A stretch of DNA of 64,000 nucleotides from Cololabis saira. Its lineage: Eukaryota > Chordata > Actinopteri > Beloniformes > Belonidae. Below the pieces are notes generated by a model. The model searched no databases and was not told the origin of the DNA. It saw only the letters and a program-made list of their open reading frames with translations. A program made the position numbers and the translations under genes. Positions 1-21,370 of this stretch are shown piece after piece. The stretch spans positions 32,934,879 to 32,998,878 of the forward strand of contig NC_084596.1 in the NCBI RefSeq assembly GCF_033807715.1. Direction: 5' to 3'. Numbering within the stretch: the first letter of the stretch is position 1; each line of letters opens with the position of its first letter.

Positions 1-274
1 TATTGTGCAGTCATTGAATTAGTTGACCATGACCTGTTTACCAAAATATTTAGAGTTTGAGGTCAGCTGCCAAAGCAACAACAAATCTACGACAGGATGA
101 CAAATCTACAACAGGATGTCTGAAAAGGAAAATGATCAACATCTTGTCCAGTCAAAGGTCCTGACCTCCACCTGCATGACATGCTGACTACTTTAATTAA
201 TCTCTTTTCACTTAATTTATACATGTCATGTGTTCATGCATTGACCTGCCTAGATGCCTTTTATCTATACAAGA

Positions 275-953
275 AGTCCAGCTGTGTAAGAGCCACTATT
301 ATGGCTCAGCCTTCGAGGACAGTGCACTTAAAGGTAAACACGTTAGACATGTTGAAGCTGTCAAGACTCTTGAAAAACAGGGTCAGAATTACTGCAGCAG
401 ATTGTGTTTCAGACACGTGTAGAAAGGGTTGCTCACCTGTTTTCTCAGCTCTGCAGGAAAATGACCACATGATAAAAGTGGAAATGTTTCATTGTGCAGC
501 TTTCAAAGTCTACACGGTGACGTCTGCAGACATGGTGCAGAATCACATCAACTCTCCAGACCACCTCTCAAACACAAAGGTGATACTTTCTTCTTAAACA
601 ACATTCAGCAGAACTTTACCTAAACGTCTTGTTAGTTGTGATGGTTGATGTCCTCACAGGAGTTCAAGGTGCAGCAGAGACGTACCTGCCTCAGCAGAGA
701 AGTACCTGCTCAGCAGAGACGTACCTGCCCCAGCAGAGACGTACCTGCCTCAGCAGAGACGTACCTGCCTCAGCAGAGACGTACCTGCCCCAGCAGAGAC
801 GTACCTGCCCCAGCAGAGACGTACCTGCCCCAGCAGAGACGTACCTGCCCCAGCAGAGACGTACCTGCCCCAGCAGAGACGTACCTGCTCAGTAGAGACG
901 TACCTGCTCAGCAGAGCGAAGCACCGGCTTCAGGAGCACCAGCTGCTGTTTGA
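275..953 (+). CDS. 3' exons of a ZNF326/AKAP95-like zinc-finger gene, probably damaged
   Basis: Three consecutive exons can be read: about 275-381, 449-579 and 660-953, with GT-AG borders and matching phase (1, then 0). The first holds a CKSHYYG...KGKHVRHVE stretch like a dsRNA/matrin-type C2H2 finger. The second holds NDHMIKVEMFHC...VQNHINSPDH, which resembles the second zinc finger of ZNF326 and AKAP8 (DHMMKVE..HCSAC.....VQ.HL.SPDH, from memory). Members of this family bind RNA polymerase II/RNP complexes or chromatin in the nucleus. Two signs of damage: the second zinc cysteine is Phe (HCAAF instead of HCxxC), and a 20-bp minisatellite sits in the last exon, so the present frame ends ...APAAV-stop at 953 while a different frame continues RAKHRLQEHQLLFERFL to a stop near 1000. 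ZNF326 lies near ZNF644 in human 1p22, which supports the call. The gene starts left of the window. It could be a pseudogene or an AKAP8 relative. Confidence 0.5.
672..908 (+). repeat. 20-bp minisatellite inside a coding exon (12 copies)
   Basis: Twelve direct copies of CAGCAGAGACGTACCTGCCC, followed by a partial copy at 909. Nine copies are 20 bp and three (692-710, 871-889, 890-908) are 19 bp. The total is 237 bp, a multiple of three, although the unit is not, so the reading frame cycles through three peptides with a 60-bp period. All frames stay open through the array. Confidence 0.97.
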
Positions 954-992
954 ACGCTTTCTGGATGTATTTTACAAGATCAATTATTTGAA

Positions 993-1064
993 AATGAATG
1001 AATGAATGAATGAATGAATGAATGAATGAATGAATGAATGAATGAATGAATGAATGAATGAATG
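993..1064. repeat. (TGAA)n microsatellite
   Basis: About 17 perfect TGAA units directly abutting the LINE-like tail that follows. It probably began as the 3' simple-repeat tail of that element, inserted in - orientation. Confidence 0.95.
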
Positions 1065-1270
1065 GTTTATTTCCGACGGAATACAGTGAGACATTTACAT
1101 GTTCATTTCACAAATAAAATAAAAGGTAAATAGAAATGTCCGAAAAAGGAGTAGGCTGAAGCCAAGGGCTTATTATAGCCTATCCTGTGCAGTGTATATC
1201 ATTCACACAATATGGCATCCGGTGAATGATAATACACAAATAAGAAAAGAAATATATAAAAAGAAAACAA
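1065..1270 (-). mobile_element. LINE-like 3' end with TGAA tail
   Basis: The stretch GGTTTATTTCCGACGGAATA... with 'gtaggctgaagccaagggctta' nearby is typical of teleost non-LTR 3' ends that finish in a TGAA/ATTC repeat. The element at 25009-25454 ends the same way on the other strand (CGAAATAAAGTTTTTCATTC). No coding sequence is retained. Confidence 0.5.
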
Positions 1271-2394
1271 AGAAAAACTGTCATTGCATTATATTATATA
1301 AAAATAGTAATACCAATAATGCAAAAAGGGGTATACAGTGGTGCTATTTTCATCTTAATCTATAATAGGCTATACCAAAATAATTGACATATTTCTTTAT
1401 AACTGTTTATCGTTTTATATTTAAACATTTTTTTGAAAACATAAATTGAGGTACACATTCTTAAATCCTTATCACAGCAATTTTATGATCTGCAGTATTA
1501 GTATTGGTTTATTTATACAACCTCTAAAAGGTGGGTATCGTAATGTTTTGGTTTAATTTGGTTTATTGATTTTTTTTTAAGTGTCATAAACATATTAGAG
1601 ACATACAAATGCTAGAACCCCATCATTCATCATTCACCAATACTTTCTTCAAGGAAAATCAATAAAATGAATCGGATTGTAGTGAGGCAAATACTGCCTC
1701 AGTCAACATATATAGGTCCAAAATATAACTTTTACTTCACTGTGCTATCAACAAAAATAAAGCCACTTCTCGTTGGATTTAAAACGACAAGCTGTTGATC
1801 AGCCTTTAATGAACTGATCATCAGTAGGTGTGTAGACCGTTTGTAAAAGCAGATGCTTTGGTGGTTGGTTGAATTGGAGCATTTAGGGGTGAGCTAACAC
1901 AATGGAGAAACAAGGAACGACATCAGCAATGATTTTAGAGAAGCGTTCGCTGTAGCACATCCACTCTGGAAAGGGTTACAAAACAATTAACGAACAATTC
2001 AGAGTGAAGCGTCCTGAAAAGAGAAACATTGTTCCCGAGCATTCGCGAGTTGCCGGTTGTCCTCCTAGTTGTGCCAACACACTCACCCCGAGGTCAGACC
2101 GCGCAGTTCTTGGAATAGAGGCAGAGAGAGAATGAAAACAGGTACATCCCAGACCCTACGGGCCTCACTGGGCATGTTGTAAGTTTGAATCCACGAGGAC
2201 ACAAATACGAGAGGACTGAATCGACCAAATACCACAGAGGTAGTTTGAATAGAGTAATTCCTGAACAGACACCATAGTTTTGTGAAAATCCTCAAAGCTA
2301 AAAGCTACACTTTGGTCACATTTTGATTGTTATACTTACCTTTTATGGTGGTGTATAAAGGAGCAATCTTAAACTCCTTTTATAAATACTGTAA
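1271..2394. other. Intergenic DNA, nothing recognised
   Basis: AT-rich sequence. I see no exon, RNA gene or clear repeat. The 70-codon open frame near 2.1-2.3 kb on the - strand has no family features. Confidence 0.5.
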
Positions 2395-2800
2395 AGCTTC
2401 GTCAAAGTTGGGTCATGCAACAGGACAATGATCCAAAGCACACAAGCAAACCTACATCATTGTGACTGAAAAATAAAATAAAAATCCAGCTTTTGGAAAG
2501 AATTTGTCAATGTCCAGAGCTCAACCAAAGTTAAATGATGCAGCAGGACTTTAAGAGAGCCGGGCAACTAACCAGAACCACCCAAAAACCTCAGTAATGT
2601 GCAGAGCGGACCAAATGTCCTCTAACATTATGAGACTAATAAAATCCTCCAGTGAATGACCACAAAACACTGCTGCTAAAGGTGAATCTACAACCTATCG
2701 AACTACGGGAATCCTTAGTATCACCTTCATGACCTTTTCCTTTATGACCTTATTGGTTAAAAACAAAAACATAGGGTGAAACAAGTTATTTGCTTTTGTT
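2395..2800 (+). mobile_element. Tc1/mariner transposase relic
   Basis: Around 2412-2455 one frame reads MQQDNDPKHTSKPTS, the conserved block that contains the second catalytic Asp of Tc1-like DDE transposases. The next codons are stops, and the following 300 bp match the usual downstream order only loosely with several frame breaks. An old, dead copy. Confidence 0.65.
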
Positions 2801-5086
2801 AGTCTGATATTAACTTCTGACTCTGACGATAATTATCTTTAATAATCATCTTTAACGATCGTCATGACTTACTTACTTCACTTTTGCTGCTGGTGGTGTC
2901 ATCAGTTCGATTGTTTTTGTTTGAACAACCTGTGGACCATGAACTGGACTGGGATTCATCCCCTTTTTGCTTTGTGCTCCGATACACTTGACTCGATTTC
3001 AACTTTAAGCACTTGAACACAGAACATTGGCAATAATCCCAAGTCTAAAGTTCATCATGTGGAGATAAAAAACTTGAGTTTGAAATATCAAATTTAACAA
3101 GTTTGAAGTTTGAAACAAAGGAGAGAGAAGTTGCTCAGGTAAGGTTGTATTCAGCATCACCTCTTCCAATGCAGATGCAGTGTCAAAAGTATTATATATG
3201 GAAAAATAAATAATGATCAAATATTAATTATATATGCTTAAAAAATCAACAATTATTTAGCTAGGGAATTATATGATGATTCAGTGGTTGATAACTCTCT
3301 GAGAAGGTTTAGTGAGTAAATCATAATTTTTATAGCATTTCTTATAAATATCTGCCTCCATGGATAAAGACTGGGTGTTAGTAGTGCACGAAGCGTAATT
3401 CTATTAACTGCCATATTTCATAAATAAAGGTTAATATAGCTATTTAAAAACATTTTGTCAAGCCAAACTTTATCTCTAGAGCACATTCAAAACATTGTTG
3501 CTCTTTAGTAAGTTCCGTACAAACTGTTCAACAACATGTAGTCAACAATCACTCAGAGCGATCTTGGTGTCTACGCTGAATGAGAAGCTCAAAACAAAAT
3601 CATTGCTTTTTGCAAGATTTAAGAACTTGAGAAATCGTATCATCACAAAGTTTCACTTCCATGTTTTAAAAGCTGAGACACAGTTTTGCAGGGTCGCAGA
3701 GTAAGTCATTGATCATCAGATTGTTTATCTCTGTTTCTTTATCCCAGAGGAACCAGTGTTGGTTTTCTGCTCCGTCCCAAAGATTTATTCCTGTTCTCAG
3801 AATTTTTTTTATATTCACAGTAGATAAAGAAATCCTCAAATCTGTTGCTCTTTTAGTGTTTTAGTTTTTCTTGTTGCAAAGAAAAGTGCAACATGAGCTT
3901 GACCTGTATTATGTTCTCTACATTTCCTCCAGAAGAGGGTGACTGGGATGGCAGAACAGTGGTTTACACGCCACTATGTGCATAAGGGACACAGAACTAA
4001 ATCTTACTTGATCAAGTAAAGAAAACAATGATTTTAAAAGGAATATAAGATTTAAAAAATGAATAAATAACTTAATGAAAAACTATGACATATCGCAGCT
4101 TCGTCCCTTTGTTATTGACCTCTAGTCCATGAGCTGGTCCTCCCGGGAGCACCGTGGCGTCCCACATATGTTGTAAAACGCATTCACCCACAAAGTCAGA
4201 CACGAGAATGACACAAAGAATCTGGTCAATTTGTTCAAACTAAAACATGCCGGGCAGACTGACTCATGCATCAGCGGTGCATTTATCTGGGAGGCCACAT
4301 GTTAGGAAGTCAGAGGGTCCGACTTAACCGCGGATGAAAAGAGGTTTGGTTTATTTGACGCCACACACCTTTTTACGAGGATAACAGCAGGAAGGGCAAG
4401 AAATGGCTGGAAGCAACTATTTCTCAGCTGATCTTGAAACTATCCGGTGATGTCGTGGGATTACGGTGGGACCTGAGGTCCCGCTGAGGATGACACAAAG
4501 ATGTGGCACAGCTGGACTGCTGCTGCTCCTCCATCCCTGGTTGCACCCGGGATCATCCAGCTTGTCCATCTTTATCTTAACCTTTAATTTAAGATCAGCA
4601 TTTCGTTTTAACATGAGCATCTGCAACTGTGCAGATGTTTGAAAAACCTGCATGCTTCCTTTTCCTCTGTCTTATGTCATCTAATATCTTGTATGCAACG
4701 ATCATCTGCAGCGCTCCCAGGTATTAATATTAATCATGCTGGACTAACATCAAATATCATTTATGTTCCATAACTAAACTTTCTTGATGTTTTTCTTTCA
4801 GGGTGGCAGCCTGTTGGAGGGAAATTATTGAAAATACCAGATGTTCTTCAGCTGAGCTCCACATTTCAACACCACACAGACTTTCTTCAAAATGCATTTT
4901 CTTGGTTTTTGTACTACTTTTATTTGTAATTTACAGGTCAAAAGATTTTTTTTATTTTTTATTTTTATTCCATGACATGAATACAAAAATGATTAGAAAA
5001 GTCAACATGTTTCTTTGCTTTTTTTTATTTAGAACACAAATGTTTTTACGCATTTTATCGATGTGATATAGTACATTTAAAATTAA
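2801..5086. other. Intergenic DNA between the left-edge gene and znf644
   Basis: No exon or RNA gene recognised. The right part (4.9-5.1 kb) has several TTTATT motifs, which are AATAAA on the - strand and could serve as alternative znf644 polyadenylation signals. Confidence 0.5.
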
Positions 5087-5798
5087 TTTATTTCAAAACA
5101 GTATATTTAAACATTACATAGAAGTGACATGTAGGAAGGGCATGATCAACTGTGCGTGTTATGACTTTGTTTTTTTGTTTTCTTTTTTACCCCATCCTCT
5201 CAGCTTTTAATTATGTATTAGAAACAATGCAGTTATTGAAATACTATAAAACATGATCTATTCATAAAAGGTTGCAAACTTCTTTTTGTTTTTTTCCTCT
5301 CTTTTTTTGCACTTTCATTTGAAATATTCATCTCTGTAACTCCGGCTTAAAAGGGACTGTGGCCATTGGTTGGAACACGTCGGGACAAAGTAAATATGAT
5401 TCTGTATTTTCTACGTGAATAATGATACAGAAGAGAGGTGCTCACAAATTTGGACTAAAACCGACTCAAACCATGAAAAATCTGAGGTATAGGTTGTCTT
5501 CATTTGAACTGGATTCAACACTACATTACTGCATAAAACAAGGAAACAGTTTCGTCCACTTGGGAGTTGAGTACCCCCCAGAAAAATGGACCATGTAAAA
5601 ACAGAGAAATATAACAGTATCCAAAATAATAAAAACGCTCTACTGTCCAAATGTTCCAACGTGCACAATATAAAACATTGAGCAGTATTGTTCATTTGGC
5701 GAGTATTTCATGGAAAGAAAAAGAAAAAGAGCGTGAAAGAACATCAAATGTACATTACAGATACAATCTAGTGAAATCTAAAAAGGTCCCCGCTGGCT
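5087..5798 (-). other. znf644: Probable 3' UTR of znf644
   Basis: Sequence directly after the znf644 stop codon. An AATAAA on the - strand at 5092-5087 is a plausible polyadenylation signal, giving a 3' UTR of about 0.7 kb. Other AATAAA motifs near 4.92-4.97 kb could extend it. Confidence 0.4.
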
Positions 5799-14943
<9,145 letters not shown>

Positions 14944-17935
14944 TGCCACGACCTGAAAAAGAAAAGAAAAGCCTTTTAAGATATATCACAATCCCAAGTG
15001 TTTAACCTCTTTGTCCTGTTAGTATGCAAACCGTTTCACTGTAACATTTTAAACTGTTTCACTTTAGATAAAGACCTGCCTGTCTCTGGATATGCAAACA
15101 TGACACATCTGGAAAGAATGAGGCTTTGCAATTTTATCTTCATATTTTGGTAAGTTCAAATTACACAGCAAAAGTTAAACTATCTCAATCAGTTTCACAT
15201 GTGGGCATGAGGATCAGGTGTAGATGAGACAATGAAAGGGGATTTAAAATAGTCTTTTTAACAAATGATTAAACTCAAAAGCTTCTTTTCGAAATGCAGT
15301 AAGCTCAAAAGCTGATTTATTCCAAAATATGATTTGACTGTCAGATATTCACCAACATAGAGCGCTCAAAAATTCCCAGTAGGTTGTAAAAAGAAAAAAA
15401 AAAAGAAAAAAAAGGGTGTTCATCTCCACAACAAAATGAATTTAATAGTCCACAATCAACAGCTATTGTGGCGAAAGAAAACGAAAGAAAATCAAGAGCG
15501 ATGAACTGATCACGAGGGATTTCATAAGAGTTTAACCTTTTGTTGCTGAAATGTATTTATAAAGCCAGGGGCAACAATCTGAATACTTTTTTCTTATACG
15601 GCTGCTGCTGTCAACAACGGCAGGCTGATGGATGTGTAGATAAAGAAATGTGAACGAGGGAAATATGAAAAGCAATGTTTTAAATGATAAGTTGAAAAGT
15701 GTTTACATTTTTATTTTCTTTTTCTTCTTAATCTTCCTTGCTAATAATTGTTATTATTACCATTGTCATGTCAGTAAATATTATGTGTTGAATATAGTGT
15801 ACATATGATTGATCAAGATTTTATTTCTTTTGTTTATTCATTTAGTTTTATCCTATCTTTTATTGAACCTTGAGAGACAAAGTCCTCGTCGTTTTCCACA
15901 AACCTGGCTAATAAAGTTGATTCTGAAATCTGCAGCAACACTTTAAATCCAGTGTTCAGTTTAAAGTCTGAGCCCACAGCTGTGTTTTTCTGGTTTAATA
16001 TTTTGTTTTCTATAGCAGTTTTCTGTATAGCATCATTGTTTGTGCTTTACGCACAAAGGAAGTTTATTACATTATCAAACTGACAGATTTATCATAACTG
16101 ATGCCAACTTTCAGGAATTGTGACCTTTCAAGTGGACTGCTTTTTGATAAATGTATTAAGCTCTTGAGGCAATTTCAGTTAAGTATAATGAATGAGTGAA
16201 TCGTTTTGGACTCTGTCTGATGAAAGGAGGCCAGGTTTTTCATGCCTACGTTGGTCCAATCTCTTCTCTCAGTTGACTCGATACAGTGGCCCTGAAGGCA
16301 GCCTTCTGGAGTCATTGATATTTGGGATTATATTCAGAATTATTAAAGTGAATTACTTTTTTTGTTCTGCAGAGGATCCTGTTGCCATGGCATTCCTGCT
16401 ACTCCTGGTGCAAATTAAGATCCCCGTTTAAACTTCATGCTTAAAGCTTAGAGGCTGCTATTTTCTGGCCAATATGCAATCCAAATTTTACAGGACTAAT
16501 AAAAAGACATGGACCAATTTTCCACATCCTTGATAGGTTGGAAGTACTGTTTCAGGATACTCAAAGTCTTCTAAGCGGACTGGCATGAAAGTCATTGCAA
16601 ACTTTTACAGATGCTGAGACATATTTCAAGATTCAATTTACTTATTACACAAGATTGCACAATGAAATTAGAAACATAGTTGTCAATATTATTAAAACAA
16701 TATCCATGTCTTCTTATCCATTTGCAGTGGGAGGATATTTTGCATTGCTGAATTGAGTTTTATTCACAATATCACAGGGGCAGTGGGATCTTTGGATTGT
16801 TTGTTATTATTATTCAATGGAATCTGAAAGATTGCATTGTCAAATAAATTAAGAGTGCTGTTAAACTGTCAAGCTCTATGGTTTTCAAAACATTTTTATG
16901 ATAGCACAAGAGTCAAATGAACCAGGTGAGTCAGGTACTCAGGATTTTCTACAGTTTGAGCCTAGTCCTACTTTATGCAAATGCATGCATCCAACATGAG
17001 GGCGTTATCCAAAGACATTGTTCTCCCATGTCACTGCTTTCAATAAACAAGAACATTTTCTCAAGTGCAAGCTTCTGCGCAACAAAATGGAGGTAGGAAT
17101 GCATTTGCGCTCCAAACTGCACCAGTATAGTAGGCATTTGGCCCTAAGCAATCTCTGAAAGCTTGTCATGATAATCTATGTTGGTGTCATACCCTATTTT
17201 ATGTATGTCAAATTTCACATGTAAGGCAAGTATCCTCCATCACCCTCAACAATAGTGTACAAAATGGAGGCCGGGTTTAGGAGAATACTGTGCAGTAAGC
17301 CGAGACAACCTTTTGCCCTGCATTCTCTCAACAAGGCTAAGAAATACAGTCATTTGCAAGATCAATGAGCCTAAATTGCTCACACTCCTCTAAGCTTGTG
17401 TAACAGTGTAAATAGAAGATGATCTTGGCAGCTGGCTTGATGTGACATCTGGATTCTACCAGGCTCTGCAATGTCTCGAAGGCAATGCAGTTTTGTTCAG
17501 TTGTCTATATCTCACTGGTAGAACAGCGACATGGGCTGCACCAAGTATCCAACCACAGAGACCCTTGTGCCTGACTGTTATAGTGCGAGGATCTCTACAG
17601 AGGTAATTCCAATACAAACAATTGCAGCACCCAAAACATTTTTCTAAAAAGAGCTGAAGGGTTACAAAGTGGAGTCCTTGCTGCCTCACTTCTGTGCCAA
17701 GTTAGAGCAGCTGAGTTCAAATCTAACACAACACAAGCTAGAGGGATTACACTGTAAATATATATATCGGTGTCCTACAACCCTGTTCCTTCGGGTCCAC
17801 TGTCATGTATGCTTTAGGTGTTGCTCTGTTCAAACACAACTGGCTCAAGTTACCATTGACAGACTTGTGCAGACCTTGATGACAAGCTGATTCCGATAGA
17901 TGGATTTGACCCTTAAAAATAGGAAATCATTTTTA

Positions 17936-18014
17936 ACCTCCTAAGACCTGGCGTACCGTATGTGAACATCGCACATTTTGTTGTCTATGTTATAATATTG
18001 AATTTCTTAGGAGG
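17936..18014. mobile_element. Short MITE with CCTCCTAAGA ends
   Basis: Ends ACCTCCTAAGACC and its inverse TCTTAGGAGGT enclose about 80 bp containing 'tatgtgaacatcgcacattttg', a motif common in teleost repeats. Confidence 0.5.
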
Positions 18015-18954
18015 TCAAAAATAACTGTTGCAGTCTAATGTAAGTGGCCAAAGCAATGACACAGTTGCAATGATTCGCTTCATGATTTTCCGTTCTGGTT
18101 CAGGAGGCATCCTGATTTGCCAAGCATACCGTATGTTATATCACTGGAGGATGGACTTTCACAAAACCGTATACAACATCATGGACACAGTTAAAGCAAG
18201 TACCGTTGACTGTGTTTTCTTTGGTAACTATTATGTACCTAAAATCTGCATCTAACAATACCACAACTGCCATAACGTGCATGAAAGCCATTGTAAGAGA
18301 CATCTGCAGCAAAGTCTGTCTCCTGCTGAGATTTCCGCCCGTTTTTACCAAGGATCAACACTTGAACCCATTGCAGAAGTAAGAAAAACTCATCAAATGA
18401 CAACTAAGGCCTGCAAAAGTGAGTAAATCTCACTGACTCTTATATCAAATTGTTCAAATTAGCAACAATGATAAAAAAGATCGCCTCTGGGTTTCATAGC
18501 TAGATTTCACATGCACAACTGTGGGGGGAGTCAAGTTCTATGAGGCTCAGTAGGTAAAATAATGCATACCAACAAATTTATGCACAATTAAAGGTGTTGC
18601 CTTTTGAATTATTGTTTTCGTTTAGGGTGTCAAATGCTAACAGCTACTTTAACTGCTTGGCACAATTGGTGAACTTCTGAACTTTAACCTAAACACTCTT
18701 GTTTTACAGGTAATACGGGTTACTGTGTTGTTAACTCTACTGTGAGATTGCAGTGACCCTTCTAGTTTAACTGACAGGATCATTAGCAATGGCTACCCAA
18801 TGTTTGGTTGCCGACGCCGCTAGCTCTGGTCAACCTCCACTGCAACCAGGCTAAGCCTGCGAGGGACCTGCTAAGTGACCATACACATCCTCGACAGTCC
18901 TCTTTTCAGCACTGGGAGCACTCGTTTCACATGGTTTTTCAGTAGCAACATCTT

Positions 18955-19073
18955 AAAGGAGCATGAGGCAGGATTGAGGCAGGATTTATGAAAAAAATTT
19001 GTATACGTTTTAAGTTTTCTAGTAATAATGTCAGATGAAGCGTTCCAAACCAAAAAGAATGAGCCCTCTAGTG
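18955..19073. repeat. Truncated copy of a repeat with AAAGGAGC(A/T)TGAGGC end
   Basis: About 100 bp are nearly identical to 61117-61222 in the cdc7 intron (shared 'cgttttaagttttctagtaa', 'cgttccaaaccaaaaagaat', 'gagccctctagtg'). Here it stops abruptly at the hAT end at 19074. Confidence 0.75.
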
Positions 19074-19234
19074 CAGGGGTTCTTAACCTTTCTGACCTTG
19101 GGGCCCAATTTTTTCAGTACAGAGTGGCCCGGGGCCCATTAAATATAAACACTGTATAGCAGGGGTATTCAACTAAAACTTTAAGAGGTCCATTTAGAGA
19201 AAATTTACTCAAGCGAAGGTCCAGAACATCATAA

Positions 19235-19267
<33 letters not shown>

Positions 19268-20600
19268 TCAAGTAGCCTCATAGTTGTATCAACATCTGCA
19301 TCTGACTGTTATATTAAAAAAGTACATATTTGCCAATTAACATGTTTAACTTGAATTAAACATATTTTTTTCTCTTAAAAATAAAGTAGATTTTATTTTA
19401 TTTTTCAAATGCTATCTTATTTTATTTCTCTACCAGCAGTTTGAATTTCCCCTTTTCTTTGTTAATTGTCTCAACACATTTTTATACTAAATTAATATAA
19501 ACACATCTTAACAATTTAACAGTTTTGCAGTTTTTCTTTCTTCCCCTCTTATAATCTTATGCCCCCACTTTCTGTTGTTCAGTGAGAGAACTGAGCTCTA
19601 ACTTCTCCTGTCAAGACTTTAAATCTGGGCTGGATGGTGTCAGGTTCTCATATGCATGTGGAGGTGCTCATTGATGAGCCTGAAACGATATTTAGTTTTA
19701 ATTACCGTATGTTCACTGTGGAGAAAGCTGCTTCACAGCTGTATCTGGACCCAGACATGGGCAGGATGTTTTAAGATGGTCAGTTTATTTTTCTGTGACT
19801 TCAGTTCAGACTTGAGTGGATATGTTTGATGAAAAACTTTGTGTTTTGTTTCAGTGGCGTTTCACTTTCGCACTTTGAACGCCACTGTCTCTGAACGTAT
19901 GAGACACTGGTTTTGTCCCAGTGGGAAGACTGAACAGGATGAATTTGTCCATTCCGGGTTGCATATTTAAAAATACAGCGAGGACAAAACTTAGTTTGAT
20001 TTTACTTTAAGTTATTTAAATTAATAAGTTGTCAGGACTCAGTGTGTCGGGTTCATCCGAGCCTGATCAGCTGCGACGGGCACAGCCCGCACCGCAGCTC
20101 TCTGGTCGCGCTGCAGCAGTTACTTTCCGATGCTTTTTCGAAAGCCCGAACAGTCCAGTCCAGCAGACACGACAGCCCACGCATCTACATCTACCGTCCT
20201 TCAGCAGTAACGATGGAGCCCACCGCCCGAGCGGCAGCCTCAGCCGACCTCCCCGGCCGCGGGGACGCGTCAGGATAAATGATCACGCCGCGCTCGCTCG
20301 CTCTGGGCGCAGACCCAAGTAATCGATCCCTAATCCTGGCGGATCTAAACCTACAGATTTGATCAAAATGAATGTATGGTAACATTAGTTAGCATCACAC
20401 AATTCACAATTTAGCTAACTGAGCTGTGGTAACTGAGCTAGCGGATGTTCCAGCTGGCGAACAGCTGCACTTGTGGTTTGCACAGTGAACTGTGTTCAGA
20501 AACAGTGACAGTGTTTCTAAAACCAAAACAGGCATGGTTTCCAGTAGAGAATCATGCCTGTTTTTAATGTAGCACCGCCTGAGGGCCCAAAAATCACCAG
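19074..20600 (-). mobile_element. Degenerate hAT elements with transposase C-terminal relic
   Basis: Two hAT-like ends face each other closely: CAGGGGTTCTTAACC at 19074 and CAGGGGTATTCAACT at about 19161. Translating 19766-19560 on the - strand gives the hAT dimerisation block with frame breaks (CEAAFSTVNI, then INEHLHMHM). A GC-rich stretch at 20040-20330 would lie at the 5' end of such an element and may be its promoter or first exon. The inverted pair AAAACAGGCATG/CATGCCTGTTTT occurs at 20524-20568. The right boundary is uncertain. A (TA)n run at 19221-19260 lies inside. Confidence 0.55.
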
Positions 20601-20759
20601 TATCCAGTTTTGACCTTTGGGCTTGTCCCTTTTACAAGGAGATTCCTCCTGATTATCTGGATCTCTTGATAATTTATACACCCCCGATAGTGGGATATCC
20701 TCTGCCTACCTTTATATCTGAGAGGCTCTCTCAAAAATGCTCTTTCCATACCTAGTCAT

Positions 20760-21060
20760 GTTACTGACATGTAGCTATTAAATGCTCCTACAGTTGTTTT
20801 TGATTTGTGCAAATTACTTTTCCAGTGTTTTGTTGCTCCTGTTCCAACTTTTTTGAGCTCTGTTGCTGCCATCAAATTCAAAATGAACTCAAACTTTCTC
20901 TGTGAAGCGGCAAAACTTCTCAGTTTCAACATCTGATATGATGTTCATGTCTACTGGGAATTAAATACAGGTTTATGAGATTTGCAAATCATTGTATTCT
21001 TTTTTTTTTTTTACATTGTACAGTGTCCTAGGATTTTTGTAATTAGGGTTGTAGTGTTTG
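20760..21060 (+). mobile_element. End of a widespread teleost DNA transposon
   Basis: 'caacatctgatatgatgttc', 'ggtttatgagatttgcaaat' and the terminal 'aattagggttgtag' follow the order of a very common fish DNA-transposon 3' end (recognised from memory). An internal T tract is at 21001-21013. Confidence 0.5.
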
Positions 21061-21164
21061 TTTGGTTTTCAATGCAACAAGGGTGTCAGCACATAGTATG
21101 CAGTGGAAAGTAAGTTAACTTTGAGAGTAGGGCTGTGCAATAGAGGCAACCCAAGAACCACAAA

Positions 21165-21370
21165 ACATCACGTGAGGGGGCAGCACAGGATGTTAGCAGA
21201 CCCGGGGTCTCATGTACCAAGACTTGCAAGGGTTTTATCCAAAATCCCTGTGTGTAAATCTACATAGGCAAAAATAAATTTCAAATGTACAAAACTTTAG
21301 GTAAGTCTCCTCCCACTAGAAGTTCAATTTGAATATAATGAGTATAAATATTCATTCAAAGTTAGCTTTG
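21165..21370. repeat. Dispersed repeat, copy 1 (second copy 25508-25770)
   Basis: Starts GGGGGCAGCACAGGATGTTAG and ends 'gaatataatgagtataaata' + 'ttcattcaaa'. The copy at 25508-25770 has the same order of blocks and is longer in the middle. I do not recognise the family. Confidence 0.65.

Noticed and set aside
672..908. CRISPR-like array
   Set aside because: Units are directly abutting 19/20-mers with no spacers, and the genome is a vertebrate.
20029..20385. GC-rich open frames on both strands, possible host CpG-island promoter
   Set aside because: Lies between hAT ends and upstream of a - strand hAT transposase C-terminal relic, so more likely the 5' part of that element. No donor site pointing to znf644 was convincing.
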